From Pontiellaceae bacterium B12227 (GTDB lineage: Bacteria > Verrucomicrobiota > Kiritimatiellia > Kiritimatiellales > Pontiellaceae), in NCBI GenBank assembly GCA_029432775.1, contig JAROAZ010000026.1, positions 1 to 64,000 of the forward strand: a stretch of 64,000 nucleotides of DNA. The letters are read 5' to 3'. Made by a program: the position numbers and the translations under genes. Shown here in pieces: positions 40,891-50,220 of the stretch. The notes beneath the pieces are model-generated. The model made no database searches. It had not been told where the DNA came from and worked only from the letters and a program-made list of their open reading frames with translations. Numbering within the stretch: position 1 is the first letter of the stretch; every line of letters starts with the position of its first letter.

Positions 40891-43800
40891 ATGAAATTAA
40901 CCCGTCATGCGACCCTATCGAGTCTGATTATTCTCGCTGTTGTCGCTTCCACTCCACACGCCTCAGCCAACTCCTTTGATGATGGGACCACGAATAACAT
41001 ATCCTCTGACACAACCTACAATTCAGAAGTCTATGTGGGCTATTTCAATCCCGACAACGCACTGATTGTGGACAGTGGTGCAACGCTTAAAGCTGGCGAA
41101 ATCATTCTGGGAAACACGGAAGACTCCACGAACAATCTGGTTTCCATCATCGGCGATTCCCGCCTTATTGCCGGAGATGCAACGACGAATGGTCTCACCA
41201 CCGGTGGTATTGTTGTCGGGGACGCCGGCAGCAAAGCCGGAGTGAGCATTAACAACTCCTCGACCATGGAAGCTGAATATCTCTACATCGGCTACGGTAC
41301 AAATGACAGCGGCCGCGTTGAAGTGAACAATGAAGGCTCAGCACTCAACATCGCTCAGGATGCATATGTTGGATACAACGGATCCGACAACAGTCTGACC
41401 ATCGGGGATGGTGCAGCACTTAAGGTCGACGGCATCCTCTCCGTTGGCGAAAACAGCTCGAATAATGCCGTTAATGTTTCCGGAACAGTTTTTGTAAACA
41501 CAACCAACAGCATCAAGGTGGCCGACGACAACTCCATTATCGTTAAGTCCGGCGGAACGCTGCAGGTTGGTGGAGATGTTGCAACCGGCGATCTGGCTGA
41601 TTTAGGCGTCGACCTCGAGACCGGCTCTTCTCTGGAACTCGGAGGTGCACTGACCCTTTCTCAGAACCGAATTGACGGCAGTCATAACGTGATCCTGAAC
41701 GGTGGCCTCTCGGCCGACACGGCTGAATGGCAGTCCTCTTCGGTCACCATCATCGGTCGCGATTCCTCTAACAACTCTCTGACCTTCACCAACGGCGCAG
41801 CCGGAACAGCCGATAGCATTCTTGATATCGGCCAGAACGAAGGTGCCAATAATAACCAACTGACGATTGGTGGCACGGGATCGGCCTTCATTGCAAACTC
41901 CGCCCTCTCCATCGGTAATAAAGGCAGAAACAATGCCGTGAACATTTCAGATGGCGGACAGCTTGATGGTCAGTCCGTATTCCTCGGCTTCAACAGTACG
42001 TCCACAGGAAATGAAATCAACGTCAACAGTAACGGAACCCTGAATCTGGCCAAGAACATGGTCGTTGGTAAAAACGGGGCTGCGAACAAACTGAATATTG
42101 ACTATGGCCAGGTTTCCGTTGGCGAAGAGCTGGCCCTTGGCTTCGACAGCGCAAACAACCGGTATAATCAGGTTGGCGGAACCGCCACCGTGACCGGCAA
42201 CTTCACGATTGGTGAAAAAGAAGGCGCCACCGGAGACACCGGCGACGTCAATCAAACCGATACGCCGCCCACAACCGGCAACCTCGCCATGGTAGGAACC
42301 AATGCTACCCTCAACATTCAGCAGAACCTGATTGTCGGTAAAGAAGGCGGCGGCAGCATTATGAACATTTATGATGGCGGCATCGTAAACGTTGACGGAG
42401 ATGTCGCGATCGGAGAAGCAGCGGGTGATAACTACATTTTCCTCCAGCGCGACTCCAACACACAGTTCAATGTGAGCGGCGATTTGATTGTTGGAAAATC
42501 CGAAGAAGGCTCCAACCGCTTTGCTGCCTATGGCGGCACGGCTGACATTGGCGGCGACCTCCTCCTCGGCACAACCACCAACCAGCATACCGTTAAAAAC
42601 TTTATCCACCTCGAATCTTCAAATGCAGTGCTCAAGGTGACCGGTTCACTTGAAATCGGCTCTGCCAATTCGCTCAACACCTTTGATGTTGTTGACGGAG
42701 CAACCGCCACGACCACCGACTTACTGGTCGGAGCCTATGAAGGCACCTCCAACAATACCGTTACCGTAAAAGGTGATCGTTCCTTATTGGAAGTGTCCGG
42801 AAACCTGGAAATCGGATCTTCCACCAGCGGTGGCAACAGCGTGATCCTGGAAAATGGCGGCACACTGGATGTTGCTCAAACCAGCATCATGATCGGCTCG
42901 ACCAACGATTCCCTGACTGTGGCCGACGGCGGCATCCTGAAAACCCTCGGCTGGGATTGGGATCTTCAGACGGGGCTCGCCACGAACATTGCTTTTGAAA
43001 CCGGCTCGACGCTGCACATGAGCGGTGTGCTGAGCGGAACCAATATGGTCGAGGGCGGATTGAATTATGTCCTCGATGGTGCAGGTGCCTCGTGGGACCT
43101 TGGAACCAGCGACCTCTATATCGGAAACGAAACCAGCAACAACTCCCTTTCTCTTACCAACGGCGTCAATCTGGCCATCGCAGGCAACGCCTTTGTTAAA
43201 AATGAAGGAACCTTCAGCATCGATTCAACGTCGCAGGCACACATTGAAGGCGACTATGAGCAGGATTCAACTTCCACCCTCGCCATCGGCGTGAGCAGCA
43301 ACCAGATGACCAGCGGCAACATCAACCTCGTCGTTGATGGCAATGCGGAGTTCGGAAAAACGGATGATAATGAAAACAATCCAATCATCCGCATTTTCGA
43401 TGACGGCATCGGCGAATCCAATGAAGTTAAAATCGTACAGGCCGGAAGTCTCACAATCGATGGAGAAGAAGCCACTGCCGGTAACTTTCAGGCAAACATT
43501 CACTCCAACCTGCTGTTCGGTTTCGATGTTACGCTGACGAATGATCTTTATACCTATATCATCCTCAACAACTTCAGAGAACTGAGCCTTGGCGATGCCA
43601 TGAACCTTGAAGGCCAGTTGCTCGACGTTGCGAATCAAATTGACGCCATGGCAGACGATGGAGTTACCAATGCGGTGGCAATGCGAACGATCATCGATGG
43701 AATGAGCGGAAGCGCAGCAAATGCTTCTCTTGAAAACCTCTACGGTGAAAAGATGAGCTCTGTCCCCGCGAACAACATCATCAATATGGGCATCCAGTCC

Positions 43801-44709
43801 GTCTCTGAACAGCTGACCATGCGGGCCGACAATACGCGCGACCGCACTGATTCATCCACAGCGCCTGAAGGAGCCGCCGGACCACATGCACCCGAGCAGG
43901 AACTTCAGGGTTGGATTTCCGCCTTCGGAACCTGGGGCAACCAGGATGCATCTGGCGGATTTGACGGCTATGAAGCCAACGTTAGCGGATTCATGGTGGG
44001 TGCCGACCTTTCCGTTGCAGATAATGTTCTCGTCGGCCTGGCCGGAGGATCCAGCAGCGCAACCATTGACCAGAACGCAGGCTCTTCTTCTGATATCAAG
44101 TCGATCTATGCTGCGCTCTACGGCTCTGTCGGAACAGAGGACTGGTTCGGGGACATCAGCCTGATCTACGCAAACAGCGCGATTGACTCCCGGTTAGACC
44201 CGACCTTCGACACGACTGCTGAGTATGATGCGCAGAACTTTGCGGTTATGCTCGGCGGAGGAAAAGAATACGTCGGTAAATATCTGATCTTCACTCCTCA
44301 GGCATCCATCCTTGCCAACTACTACGCACAGTACAGCTATGAGGAAAAATCATCCGATGCGGTTGCCCGAAAGGTGTACAGCTTTAATCAGTTCTACGTG
44401 CAGAGTAACCTCGGAGCCAGCCTGGCCATGTACACCACCGCCGGCAATGTGACCTTCAAGCCGGAATTAAGTGCCTACTGGCAGCATGAGTGGAATGCGA
44501 ATGAAGAAGACCTGGATTTCCGCCTGCAAGGCAGTTCAAATCGCTACACCATGCAACTTCAGGCTCCGGAAAAAGATATCCTTAAACTGGGCATAGGTTC
44601 TTCCGCCAAGTTCGGGGAATATCTCGAACTCCGTGCGGATCTCGACACCCGCATCGGCAAGAACTACAGCGACTACACCCTATTGGGTTCACTTCGCTAC
44701 CAGTTCTAA
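40891..44709 (+). CDS. Autotransporter (type Va) with beta-helical repeat passenger
   Basis: A 1272-residue protein with a signal peptide ending near residue 26 (STPHASA). The passenger, about 27-940, is Asn/Gly/Ser-rich and built of many short repeats of the type IG-x-(N)-GSNNSLTIxxGA or VGxxGxxNxxxI, predicting a right-handed beta-helix. The outer-membrane barrel starts near 1006 (GWISAFGTWGNQD) and ends SLRYQF with the terminal Phe recognised by the BAM complex; 267 residues is normal for this domain. It probably displays the passenger on the surface for adhesion or aggregation. It is monocistronic with its own terminator. Confidence 0.92.
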   Translation: MKLTRHATLSSLIILAVVASTPHASANSFDDGTTNNISSDTTYNSEVYVGYFNPDNALIVDSGATLKAGEIILGNTEDSTNNLVSIIGDSRLIAGDATTNGLTTGGIVVGDAGSKAGVSINNSSTMEAEYLYIGYGTNDSGRVEVNNEGSALNIAQDAYVGYNGSDNSLTIGDGAALKVDGILSVGENSSNNAVNVSGTVFVNTTNSIKVADDNSIIVKSGGTLQVGGDVATGDLADLGVDLETGSSLELGGALTLSQNRIDGSHNVILNGGLSADTAEWQSSSVTIIGRDSSNNSLTFTNGAAGTADSILDIGQNEGANNNQLTIGGTGSAFIANSALSIGNKGRNNAVNISDGGQLDGQSVFLGFNSTSTGNEINVNSNGTLNLAKNMVVGKNGAANKLNIDYGQVSVGEELALGFDSANNRYNQVGGTATVTGNFTIGEKEGATGDTGDVNQTDTPPTTGNLAMVGTNATLNIQQNLIVGKEGGGSIMNIYDGGIVNVDGDVAIGEAAGDNYIFLQRDSNTQFNVSGDLIVGKSEEGSNRFAAYGGTADIGGDLLLGTTTNQHTVKNFIHLESSNAVLKVTGSLEIGSANSLNTFDVVDGATATTTDLLVGAYEGTSNNTVTVKGDRSLLEVSGNLEIGSSTSGGNSVILENGGTLDVAQTSIMIGSTNDSLTVADGGILKTLGWDWDLQTGLATNIAFETGSTLHMSGVLSGTNMVEGGLNYVLDGAGASWDLGTSDLYIGNETSNNSLSLTNGVNLAIAGNAFVKNEGTFSIDSTSQAHIEGDYEQDSTSTLAIGVSSNQMTSGNINLVVDGNAEFGKTDDNENNPIIRIFDDGIGESNEVKIVQAGSLTIDGEEATAGNFQANIHSNLLFGFDVTLTNDLYTYIILNNFRELSLGDAMNLEGQLLDVANQIDAMADDGVTNAVAMRTIIDGMSGSAANASLENLYGEKMSSVPANNIINMGIQSVSEQLTMRADNTRDRTDSSTAPEGAAGPHAPEQELQGWISAFGTWGNQDASGGFDGYEANVSGFMVGADLSVADNVLVGLAGGSSSATIDQNAGSSSDIKSIYAALYGSVGTEDWFGDISLIYANSAIDSRLDPTFDTTAEYDAQNFAVMLGGGKEYVGKYLIFTPQASILANYYAQYSYEEKSSDAVARKVYSFNQFYVQSNLGASLAMYTTAGNVTFKPELSAYWQHEWNANEEDLDFRLQGSSNRYTMQLQAPEKDILKLGIGSSAKFGEYLELRADLDTRIGKNYSDYTLLGSLRYQF

Positions 44710-44712
44710 AAT

Positions 44713-44727
44713 TTCCAATGATTGGAA
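44713..44727. repeat. Iterated palindrome copy TTCCAATGATTGGAA
   Basis: A perfect copy 4 bp after the autotransporter stop and 4 bp before its terminator. Confidence 0.85.
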
Positions 44728-44731
44728 ATAC

Positions 44732-44762
44732 AAAAGGGATCGCCTCGGCGATCCCTTTTTTT
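44732..44762. terminator. Terminator between autotransporter and FAH-family gene
   Basis: AAAAGGGATCGCC-TC-GGCGATCCCTTTT followed by TTT. The A/T tails make it usable in both directions for the convergent pair. Confidence 0.88.
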
Positions 44763-44782
44763 AACCCTCTGGTTTCTGTCAG

Positions 44783-45631
44783 CTACACCACATTGCAGCG
44801 TTGCTCTCCGACCCCTTCAACACCGATTTCCATGACATCGCCCGGAGCCAGCAGAATCTGCGGTTGGCGTGCCGACCCGATACCATCTGGCGTACCGGTT
44901 GAAATGATATCACCGGGTAACAGCGTCATGCCCTGCGAGATATATTCAATCAGGAACGGAATCCTGAACATCATATCCGCCGTATTTCCATCCTGCAGCG
45001 ACACCCCGTTATGCATCTGCCAAACGCGCAGGTCTCCAATGTCTGGAACTTCGTCCGGAGTCACCAGAAAAGGGCCGAGCGGTGCAAAAGAATCAAAGCC
45101 CTTGCCCCTCAGCCACTGACTGTTTGATTTCTGAACAATCCGCTCCGTCACATCATTCATCACGGTGTATCCGGCCACATAATCCATGGCATCCTCTTTC
45201 CGGACCCCGAAAGCCGTCTTCCCGATCACAACAGCAAGTTCTGCCTCGCCATCCACCACCTGCGCCTCAGCCGGAAGAACAACCGGATCAAACGGACCGT
45301 TAATGGCCGAAGTTGCCTTGGAAAACAGAATGGGTTCGGTTGGAATATCATGCCCGAACTCCCTGGCATGGTCTGCATAGTTTGCACCTACGCAGATAAT
45401 TTTAGAAGGCCGCGCAACCGGCGGACCAAGGCGGATGCCTTCCGACGTAACATACTTTGCACCCGGATCCGCCAGCAAAATCCGCAATTGCTCAAATCCA
45501 TTATGCGAGAAAAAGTGTTCATTATAGTCCTCAATATGAAAAGCCAGAGCCCGCACATCCAGAATTGTTCCATCATCCATCCAAAGGCCCGGACGCTCTT
45601 TTCCCTTTTCACCAAACCGACATAGTTTCAT
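44783..45631 (-). CDS. Fumarylacetoacetate hydrolase-family protein
   Basis: A 282-residue protein. The N-terminal small domain (MKLCRFGEKGKERPGLW) is followed by the FAH fold with ICVGANYADHAREFG near residue 79, the metal site VDGEAELAVVIGKTA near 126 (Glu-x-Glu) and a third acidic ligand in MNDVTER near 160. STGTPDGIG near 243 is another family mark. Members hydrolyse or decarboxylate 2-oxo acids such as acylpyruvates or oxaloacetate. The substrate here cannot be told. It is divergent from the SRAP gene. Confidence 0.85.
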   Translation of the reverse strand: MKLCRFGEKGKERPGLWMDDGTILDVRALAFHIEDYNEHFFSHNGFEQLRILLADPGAKYVTSEGIRLGPPVARPSKIICVGANYADHAREFGHDIPTEPILFSKATSAINGPFDPVVLPAEAQVVDGEAELAVVIGKTAFGVRKEDAMDYVAGYTVMNDVTERIVQKSNSQWLRGKGFDSFAPLGPFLVTPDEVPDIGDLRVWQMHNGVSLQDGNTADMMFRIPFLIEYISQGMTLLPGDIISTGTPDGIGSARQPQILLAPGDVMEIGVEGVGEQRCNVV

Positions 45632-45712
45632 TGCTGTTCTCCAAATAAATATCCTGCATCCAGATTAACGGGGTTGCATCATTTCGCAATACGTATTACC
45701 AAATACGTTCTT

Positions 45713-46366
45713 ATGTGCGGACGTTTTACACAGACCAAAGAGCGAAAAGAAGTGCTTGAGCAACTGGCGGACATTGAACTGCCCCCGCTCTTTCACGGAC
45801 GCTATAATGTTGCGCCCACGCAGAAGGTCGCTGTCATCCGTCAGCAGACCCCATCCCTGGCGGAGGAATGTATCTGGGGATTTGAAAACCCCCGCTCGGC
45901 CGGCGTGGTCATTAACGCCCGTTCGGAAACCCTGTCGGAACGGGTGATGTTTAAAAACCTGCTCTATTCCAACCGCTGCATCGTTCCCGCCGACGGCTTT
46001 TATGAGTGGAAAGGAAAACAGCCCTACTACTTCCAGACGTTGGAAAAAAATATTTTCGGTTTTGCCGGTCTTTGGCAAAACGGGCGCTGTGTAATCATTA
46101 CCCGCGCAGCTGACCAAAACATGCAGGGGATTCACGATCGCATGCCGATCATCCTCCCTCCTGCACAATGGAAAGAATGGCTCATGGTTCAGCCCCGAGG
46201 TAAATCCAGCGCCACGATCGTCACACTGGATTTACCTTCGACCCCCGAAATACTGACAGCCCGCCCCGTCGCACGCCGCGTCAATAAAGTGGCCAACGAC
46301 GACCCCGAATGCCTCGACACCGGCGAGGTGCAAACCGACTTATCCTTGTTTCCTGATGAGGCATGA
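45713..46366 (+). CDS. SRAP-domain protein (HMCES/YedK family)
   Basis: 217 residues from the ATG at 45713, which places the catalytic Cys at position 2 (MCGRF) as required after Met removal. Other conserved elements are HGRYNVAPTQ near residue 30, INARSETL near 67 (Glu), CIVPADGFYEWKG near 88 and HDRMPIILPP near 137 (His). It forms a stable thiazolidine crosslink with abasic sites in single-stranded DNA, shielding them during replication. No SOS box is seen in front. An iterated palindrome (46031-46045) encodes FQTLE. Confidence 0.92.
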   Translation: MCGRFTQTKERKEVLEQLADIELPPLFHGRYNVAPTQKVAVIRQQTPSLAEECIWGFENPRSAGVVINARSETLSERVMFKNLLYSNRCIVPADGFYEWKGKQPYYFQTLEKNIFGFAGLWQNGRCVIITRAADQNMQGIHDRMPIILPPAQWKEWLMVQPRGKSSATIVTLDLPSTPEILTARPVARRVNKVANDDPECLDTGEVQTDLSLFPDEA

Positions 46367-46375
46367 TTTAGTTTT

Positions 46376-46390
46376 TTCCAACCTTTGGAG
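46376..46390. repeat. Iterated palindrome TTCCAACCTTTGGAG forming the aroQ RBS
   Basis: One mismatch in the last base, which turns TTGGAA into TTGGAG and so creates the GGAGG Shine-Dalgarno (46387-46391), 5 bases before the aroQ ATG at 46397. Confidence 0.75.
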
Positions 46391-46396
46391 GATGTA

Positions 46397-46831
46397 ATGA
46401 AAATTTTAGTACTGAACGGACCCAACCTGAACCTGCTCGGAACCCGGGAACCGGAAATCTACGGCTATGAAACACTGGCCGATATTGAGACCGAAATGAA
46501 AAATGTTTTCCCGGAGGTTGAAATTGAGTTCAAACAATCAAACTCCGAAGCGGATCTGATTACCTGGATCGGCGCAACGCGCGGGGCCTATGATGGAATT
46601 ATCATTAACCCGGCCGCCCTCACCCACACCAGCCTGGGCCTCTGTGATGCACTTAAAGCGGTTGCCGATGTGGTTCCTGCCGTTGAAATTCATTTAAGCA
46701 ATACTCACACGCGGGAAGAGATTCGCCATAAGAGTCTCACTGCTCCGGCCTGTATCGGTCAGATTATGGGCTTTCAGGGATTCGGCTACACGCTCGCGTT
46801 GCGTGCGTTAGTGAATAAACTAAACGCTTAA
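46397..46831 (+). CDS. aroQ: 3-dehydroquinate dehydratase, type II
   Basis: 144 residues from the ATG at 46397, with GGAGG 5 bases upstream; a TTG further 5' is inside the RBS and is rejected. Motifs are LVLNGPNLNLLGTREPEIYG with the catalytic Tyr near residue 22, QSNSEADLITWI near 48, INPAALTHTS near 74 and EIHLSNTHTREEIRHKS near 98 with the catalytic His. It performs the third step of the shikimate pathway. Its stop overlaps the convergent holB stop by 4 bp. Confidence 0.96.
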   Translation: MKILVLNGPNLNLLGTREPEIYGYETLADIETEMKNVFPEVEIEFKQSNSEADLITWIGATRGAYDGIIINPAALTHTSLGLCDALKAVADVVPAVEIHLSNTHTREEIRHKSLTAPACIGQIMGFQGFGYTLALRALVNKLNA

Positions 46832-47814
46832 CGACGAACAAGCTTACGGAAGGCTTCATCGAAAATCTGCATGGCCGGGATATTCCGGTCCAGCCGGCGG
46901 GAGATCGCTTCGATTTCCTGCATGGCTTTCAGGGCCGACCCTTGCGTGTGCAGTTTCGCCTGTTGCTCCAGCATATTCCAATCGTTGGAAAAGATCAGAT
47001 TTTCCTGCTCAATACCTGATGTGAGCAAGAGTACATCCCGCTGCCAATCCAGCATCACCCGGAATACATCGGCCTGGACCTCTTTCAGCCGAGCATTCGT
47101 CCGCGCCTCCAGTATGACCTTCAGCTTGGATTCATCCAACGCTTCGTCGTTTTGATCCAGCTCTTCGATAACCGCGTCTGCAATGCCCTCTTTAACGACA
47201 TCCAGAATTCCCTTCAACTGACTGGCCAAACGCGCTGCATCGAGCCCTCCCGTTGGCGGAAGACAATGAAGGATGTTCATGAGAGGTTCATGCCACAGTT
47301 CATTAACCGCATTGGCATTTCCTTCAGAAAGCACAATTTTCTGGCAGCGCGAAATGATGGTGGGCAATAAGGACTGTGCAGAGTCGGTTACCAATAAAAG
47401 AATACTTTTCGGCGGCGGCTCTTCCAGCGTTTTAAGGAGTGCATTTTCAGAACTTTCATTCATGCAGTCCGCAGAAAGTATAACGCCCGCCTTCCAGCCC
47501 CCGTCAAACGAAGTCTGAGACATGCGCCTGATCAGGCCGCGGACATCATCTGCCAGAATTTGGCGGGATTTACTCTGCGGCTCAATCCAAAGCGTATCCA
47601 CATGCTTGTGGGCTTCCACCTGACGGCAACCTGTACATTCATTGCAGGGTTTTTCGGCTCTTTCGCAGAACAGAAGCTTCAGAAACGATTCCGCAAAATG
47701 CAGGGCATTACCCCGGGGGGATCCGACAATGGTGTAGGCATGCGCCAACCGGCCGGATTGAAATCCGTTCTTAATCCCGTCCCAGGCCTCGGCATGCATA
47801 TCGACCACTTCCAT
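46828..47814 (-). CDS. holB: DNA polymerase III delta-prime subunit-like protein
   Basis: A 328-residue clamp-loader-type ATPase relative. LAHAYTIVGSPRGNALHFAE near residue 23 is where a P-loop would be, but GSPRGN lacks the GKT, so it likely does not bind ATP, as in other delta-prime proteins. A zinc knuckle, CERAEKPCNECTGC, is near 50. SRC sensor I (PTIISRCQKIVL) and LKTLEEPPP are present. It is encoded 1 bp after tmk, the usual neighbour. An iterated palindrome (46976-46990) encodes SNDWN. Confidence 0.88.
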   Translation of the reverse strand: MEVVDMHAEAWDGIKNGFQSGRLAHAYTIVGSPRGNALHFAESFLKLLFCERAEKPCNECTGCRQVEAHKHVDTLWIEPQSKSRQILADDVRGLIRRMSQTSFDGGWKAGVILSADCMNESSENALLKTLEEPPPKSILLLVTDSAQSLLPTIISRCQKIVLSEGNANAVNELWHEPLMNILHCLPPTGGLDAARLASQLKGILDVVKEGIADAVIEELDQNDEALDESKLKVILEARTNARLKEVQADVFRVMLDWQRDVLLLTSGIEQENLIFSNDWNMLEQQAKLHTQGSALKAMQEIEAISRRLDRNIPAMQIFDEAFRKLVRR

Positions 47815-47815
47815 C

Positions 47816-48454
47816 TTAAAGCAACGCCCCTTTTACCGCATTCCAGATATCTTCAGCCACCTCTTCAATGAAACGGTCGGCATTGATGATGCAAAATCGG
47901 TTCGGTTCCCGTTCGGCCAGTTGATGATAGCCGTCACGGACCTTATGGTGGAAATCGCGGGCTTCCTGCTCAAACCGATCATGCGACTCGTCGGAATCAG
48001 CATACCTCTCTTCAAGACGACGGAAGCCGGCCTCGATATCCAGATCAAGCAGTAAGGTCAAATCCGGCTTCCGCTCATAGATGGCGAATTCATTGACCGC
48101 ATCCAACGTAGCAATGTCCATTCCACGGGCAAAGCCCTGATACGCCATGGTGGAGTCGATAAAACGGTCGCAGAGTACCCAGCCCCCGTTTCCAAGGGCT
48201 GGAAGGATGACCCGATCCATCAATTGAGCCCGGCTTGCAGTAAAAAGCAATAACTCGGCCCGATCGCAAAGCGGTTCTCCGGCGGCATCGTGCTGCAGCA
48301 AATTACGAATCTGCTCCCCGGTGGCCGTTCCGCCGGGCTCTCGGGTACAGGTGATCTCGATCCCCTGCTCCTCCAGCTTTTCAACCAACAAACGGATCTG
48401 CGTGGACTTTCCACTGCCTTCCGGACCTTCAAACGTGATGAATTTACCGGGCAT
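47816..48454 (-). CDS. tmk: Thymidylate kinase
   Basis: A 212-residue kinase that makes dTDP from dTMP. The P-loop is FEGPEGSGKSTQI near residue 8. TREPGGTATGEQIRN near 37, CDRFIDSTMAYQGFARG near 97 and DLDIEAGFRRLEER (lid) near 135 complete the signature. It lies 1 bp from both cysS and holB in a tightly packed operon. An iterated palindrome (48190-48204) encodes PALG. Confidence 0.95.
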   Translation of the reverse strand: MPGKFITFEGPEGSGKSTQIRLLVEKLEEQGIEITCTREPGGTATGEQIRNLLQHDAAGEPLCDRAELLLFTASRAQLMDRVILPALGNGGWVLCDRFIDSTMAYQGFARGMDIATLDAVNEFAIYERKPDLTLLLDLDIEAGFRRLEERYADSDESHDRFEQEARDFHHKVRDGYHQLAEREPNRFCIINADRFIEEVAEDIWNAVKGALL

Positions 48455-48455
48455 G

Positions 48456-49856
48456 CTAAAGTTTTCTGAGTTTAGGCCCTTCAGGCGTGTCCTTTACGGT
48501 CCAGCCCAGTTCGGCGAGACGGTCGCGGATCCGGTCGGATTCGCCCCAGTCTTTTTCAGTACGGGCCACAGTACGGGCTTTGAGCAATTCCGTTACTTCT
48601 TCGGAAACCTCTTCCTCTGGCGGAATCAGAAGTCCAAGAACAGCATCGAGCTCTTTCCAAAGGTTGGAAACCGCCAGCGCCTCTTTTCCAGTCATTGGAG
48701 ACTCAGCCATGGCCTTATTACCGGCATGGACCGTATCGAAAACCGCAGCCATGGCCCCGGAAATGTTCATATCGTCATCCATGGCCTCGGCAAACTTCGC
48801 ACGACTGTTCCGGGCCCACGTCGGCAGTTCTCCTGCTTCGGTTTCGGATCCCACGGCTTCCATGACATTCGCATAGAACTCGTCGAGGCGTTTTAATGCA
48901 GAGCGGTTTGCATCCAGCGACTTAAAGGCGAAGTTGAGCGACTGACGATAGTGCGAAGAGAGCAGTTCATAACGAACTTCCCGTCCGGTGTAGCCCATGT
49001 CGAGAATCTCGCGCAGGGTATAGAAGTTACCTAGCGATTTGGACATTTTCTTGCCGTCGACAACCAGATAGCCGCAGTGCATCCAGTATTTTGAATAGGT
49101 TTTACCGGATGCTGCTTCAGACTGAGCAATTTCATCTTCGTGATGCGGAAAGATGTTGTCCACACCACCGGTATGGATATCGAAACTATCTCCGAGCAGC
49201 TTCATGCTCATCGCAGAGCATTCGATATGCCAGCCCGGACGGCCTCTACCCCAGGGGGAATCCCAAACCACATCACCGTCTTCAGGAACATAGGCCTTCC
49301 AGAGCGCAAAGTCGGCCGCATTATCTTTATCGTATTCATCCTGATCCACCCGGGCACCGGACTGCATGCCCTCACGGTCCAAGTGGGCCAGCTTTCCGTA
49401 TTCTTCAAACTTATCAATGCTGTAGTAAACAGATCCGTCTTCCGATTGGTAGGCATAGCCCTTTTCAAAGAGCGTTTCGATGATGGAGATCATTTCCGGA
49501 ATATAATCCGTTGCGGCCGGATAGTGTTCGGCCGGTTCAATGTACAGTTTTGCAAGGTCGGTAAAAAAAGCGTCGATATAGGTCTTGGTGTATTCCTTTA
49601 ATGGCAGACCCTGCTCAATAGATGAGCGAATAGTTTTATCATCAACATCCGTCAGATTCTGAACCTGCGTCACACCAAAACCACAGAATTTAATGTATCT
49701 GCGTAACAGATCCTCAAACATATAGGCTCGGAAGTTTCCGATGTGAGCGTAGTTATAAACGGTGGGTCCGCAGGTGTACATACGCACATGCTTGCCATCC
49801 ATAGGAACCAGCTCTTCCTTGCTCCGGCTCATGGTGTTGTAAATTCTGAACGCCAT
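48456..49856 (-). CDS. cysS: Cysteinyl-tRNA synthetase
   Basis: A 466-residue class I synthetase. The HIGH-type motif lies in TCGPTVYNYAHIGNFRAY near residue 29; Cys29 is a zinc ligand. Further zinc ligands lie in GWHIECSAM near 208 and FPHHEDEIAQSEAASG near 235, and the KMSKS motif is KKMSKSLGN near 267. The length is normal. It overlaps rsfS by one base. Two iterated palindromes lie in the 3' half (48655 and 48686), read as SNLWK and SPMTGK. Confidence 0.96.
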   Translation of the reverse strand: MAFRIYNTMSRSKEELVPMDGKHVRMYTCGPTVYNYAHIGNFRAYMFEDLLRRYIKFCGFGVTQVQNLTDVDDKTIRSSIEQGLPLKEYTKTYIDAFFTDLAKLYIEPAEHYPAATDYIPEMISIIETLFEKGYAYQSEDGSVYYSIDKFEEYGKLAHLDREGMQSGARVDQDEYDKDNAADFALWKAYVPEDGDVVWDSPWGRGRPGWHIECSAMSMKLLGDSFDIHTGGVDNIFPHHEDEIAQSEAASGKTYSKYWMHCGYLVVDGKKMSKSLGNFYTLREILDMGYTGREVRYELLSSHYRQSLNFAFKSLDANRSALKRLDEFYANVMEAVGSETEAGELPTWARNSRAKFAEAMDDDMNISGAMAAVFDTVHAGNKAMAESPMTGKEALAVSNLWKELDAVLGLLIPPEEEVSEEVTELLKARTVARTEKDWGESDRIRDRLAELGWTVKDTPEGPKLRKL

Positions 49857-50212
49857 TATTCACTCTCCTTAAAATCTACAGAGGGTGCATCCTTCCACAG
49901 CTTTTCCAGATCATAAAACTCACGGAGTTCGCTCTCGAAGATATGAACCATCACTCCGTGGTAGTCCATGATCATCCATCCGCTTTCAGGGACCCCTTCT
50001 TTATGATACCCCTTAAAACCTGCATCTTTAAATAATCGCTGCAACCCATCGTATAGCGATTTGAGATGCGGCTTATTCGCTCCCGTTGCAATGATAAAAT
50101 AATCAGCAATATTGGCATGCTCCCGCAGATCCAGCGTTACGATATCTTCAGCTTTGCGGTCATCCAGAAACGTGATGACTTCGTTGATAATTTCCTGATC
50201 TGTCTTTTCCAT
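49856..50212 (-). CDS. rsfS: Ribosome silencing factor RsfS
   Basis: 118 residues from the ATG at 50212, which has GAGAGGAAAT immediately in front; the longer frame starts inside nadD. The DUF143 core includes DIVTLDLREHANIADYFIIATGANKPHLKSL (given here only to mark residues about 22-52) and GVPESGWMIMDYHGVMVHIF near 75. It binds bL14 and blocks subunit joining when nutrients are low. The nadD-rsfS pairing is common. Confidence 0.93.
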   Translation of the reverse strand: MEKTDQEIINEVITFLDDRKAEDIVTLDLREHANIADYFIIATGANKPHLKSLYDGLQRLFKDAGFKGYHKEGVPESGWMIMDYHGVMVHIFESELREFYDLEKLWKDAPSVDFKESE

Positions 50213-50220
50213 ATTTCCTC

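Noticed and set aside
40891..44709. CRISPR-like periodicity in the autotransporter gene
   Set aside because: The periodicity comes from degenerate protein repeats in one open frame; there are no identical direct repeats with regular spacers. No CRISPR array was seen anywhere in the window.
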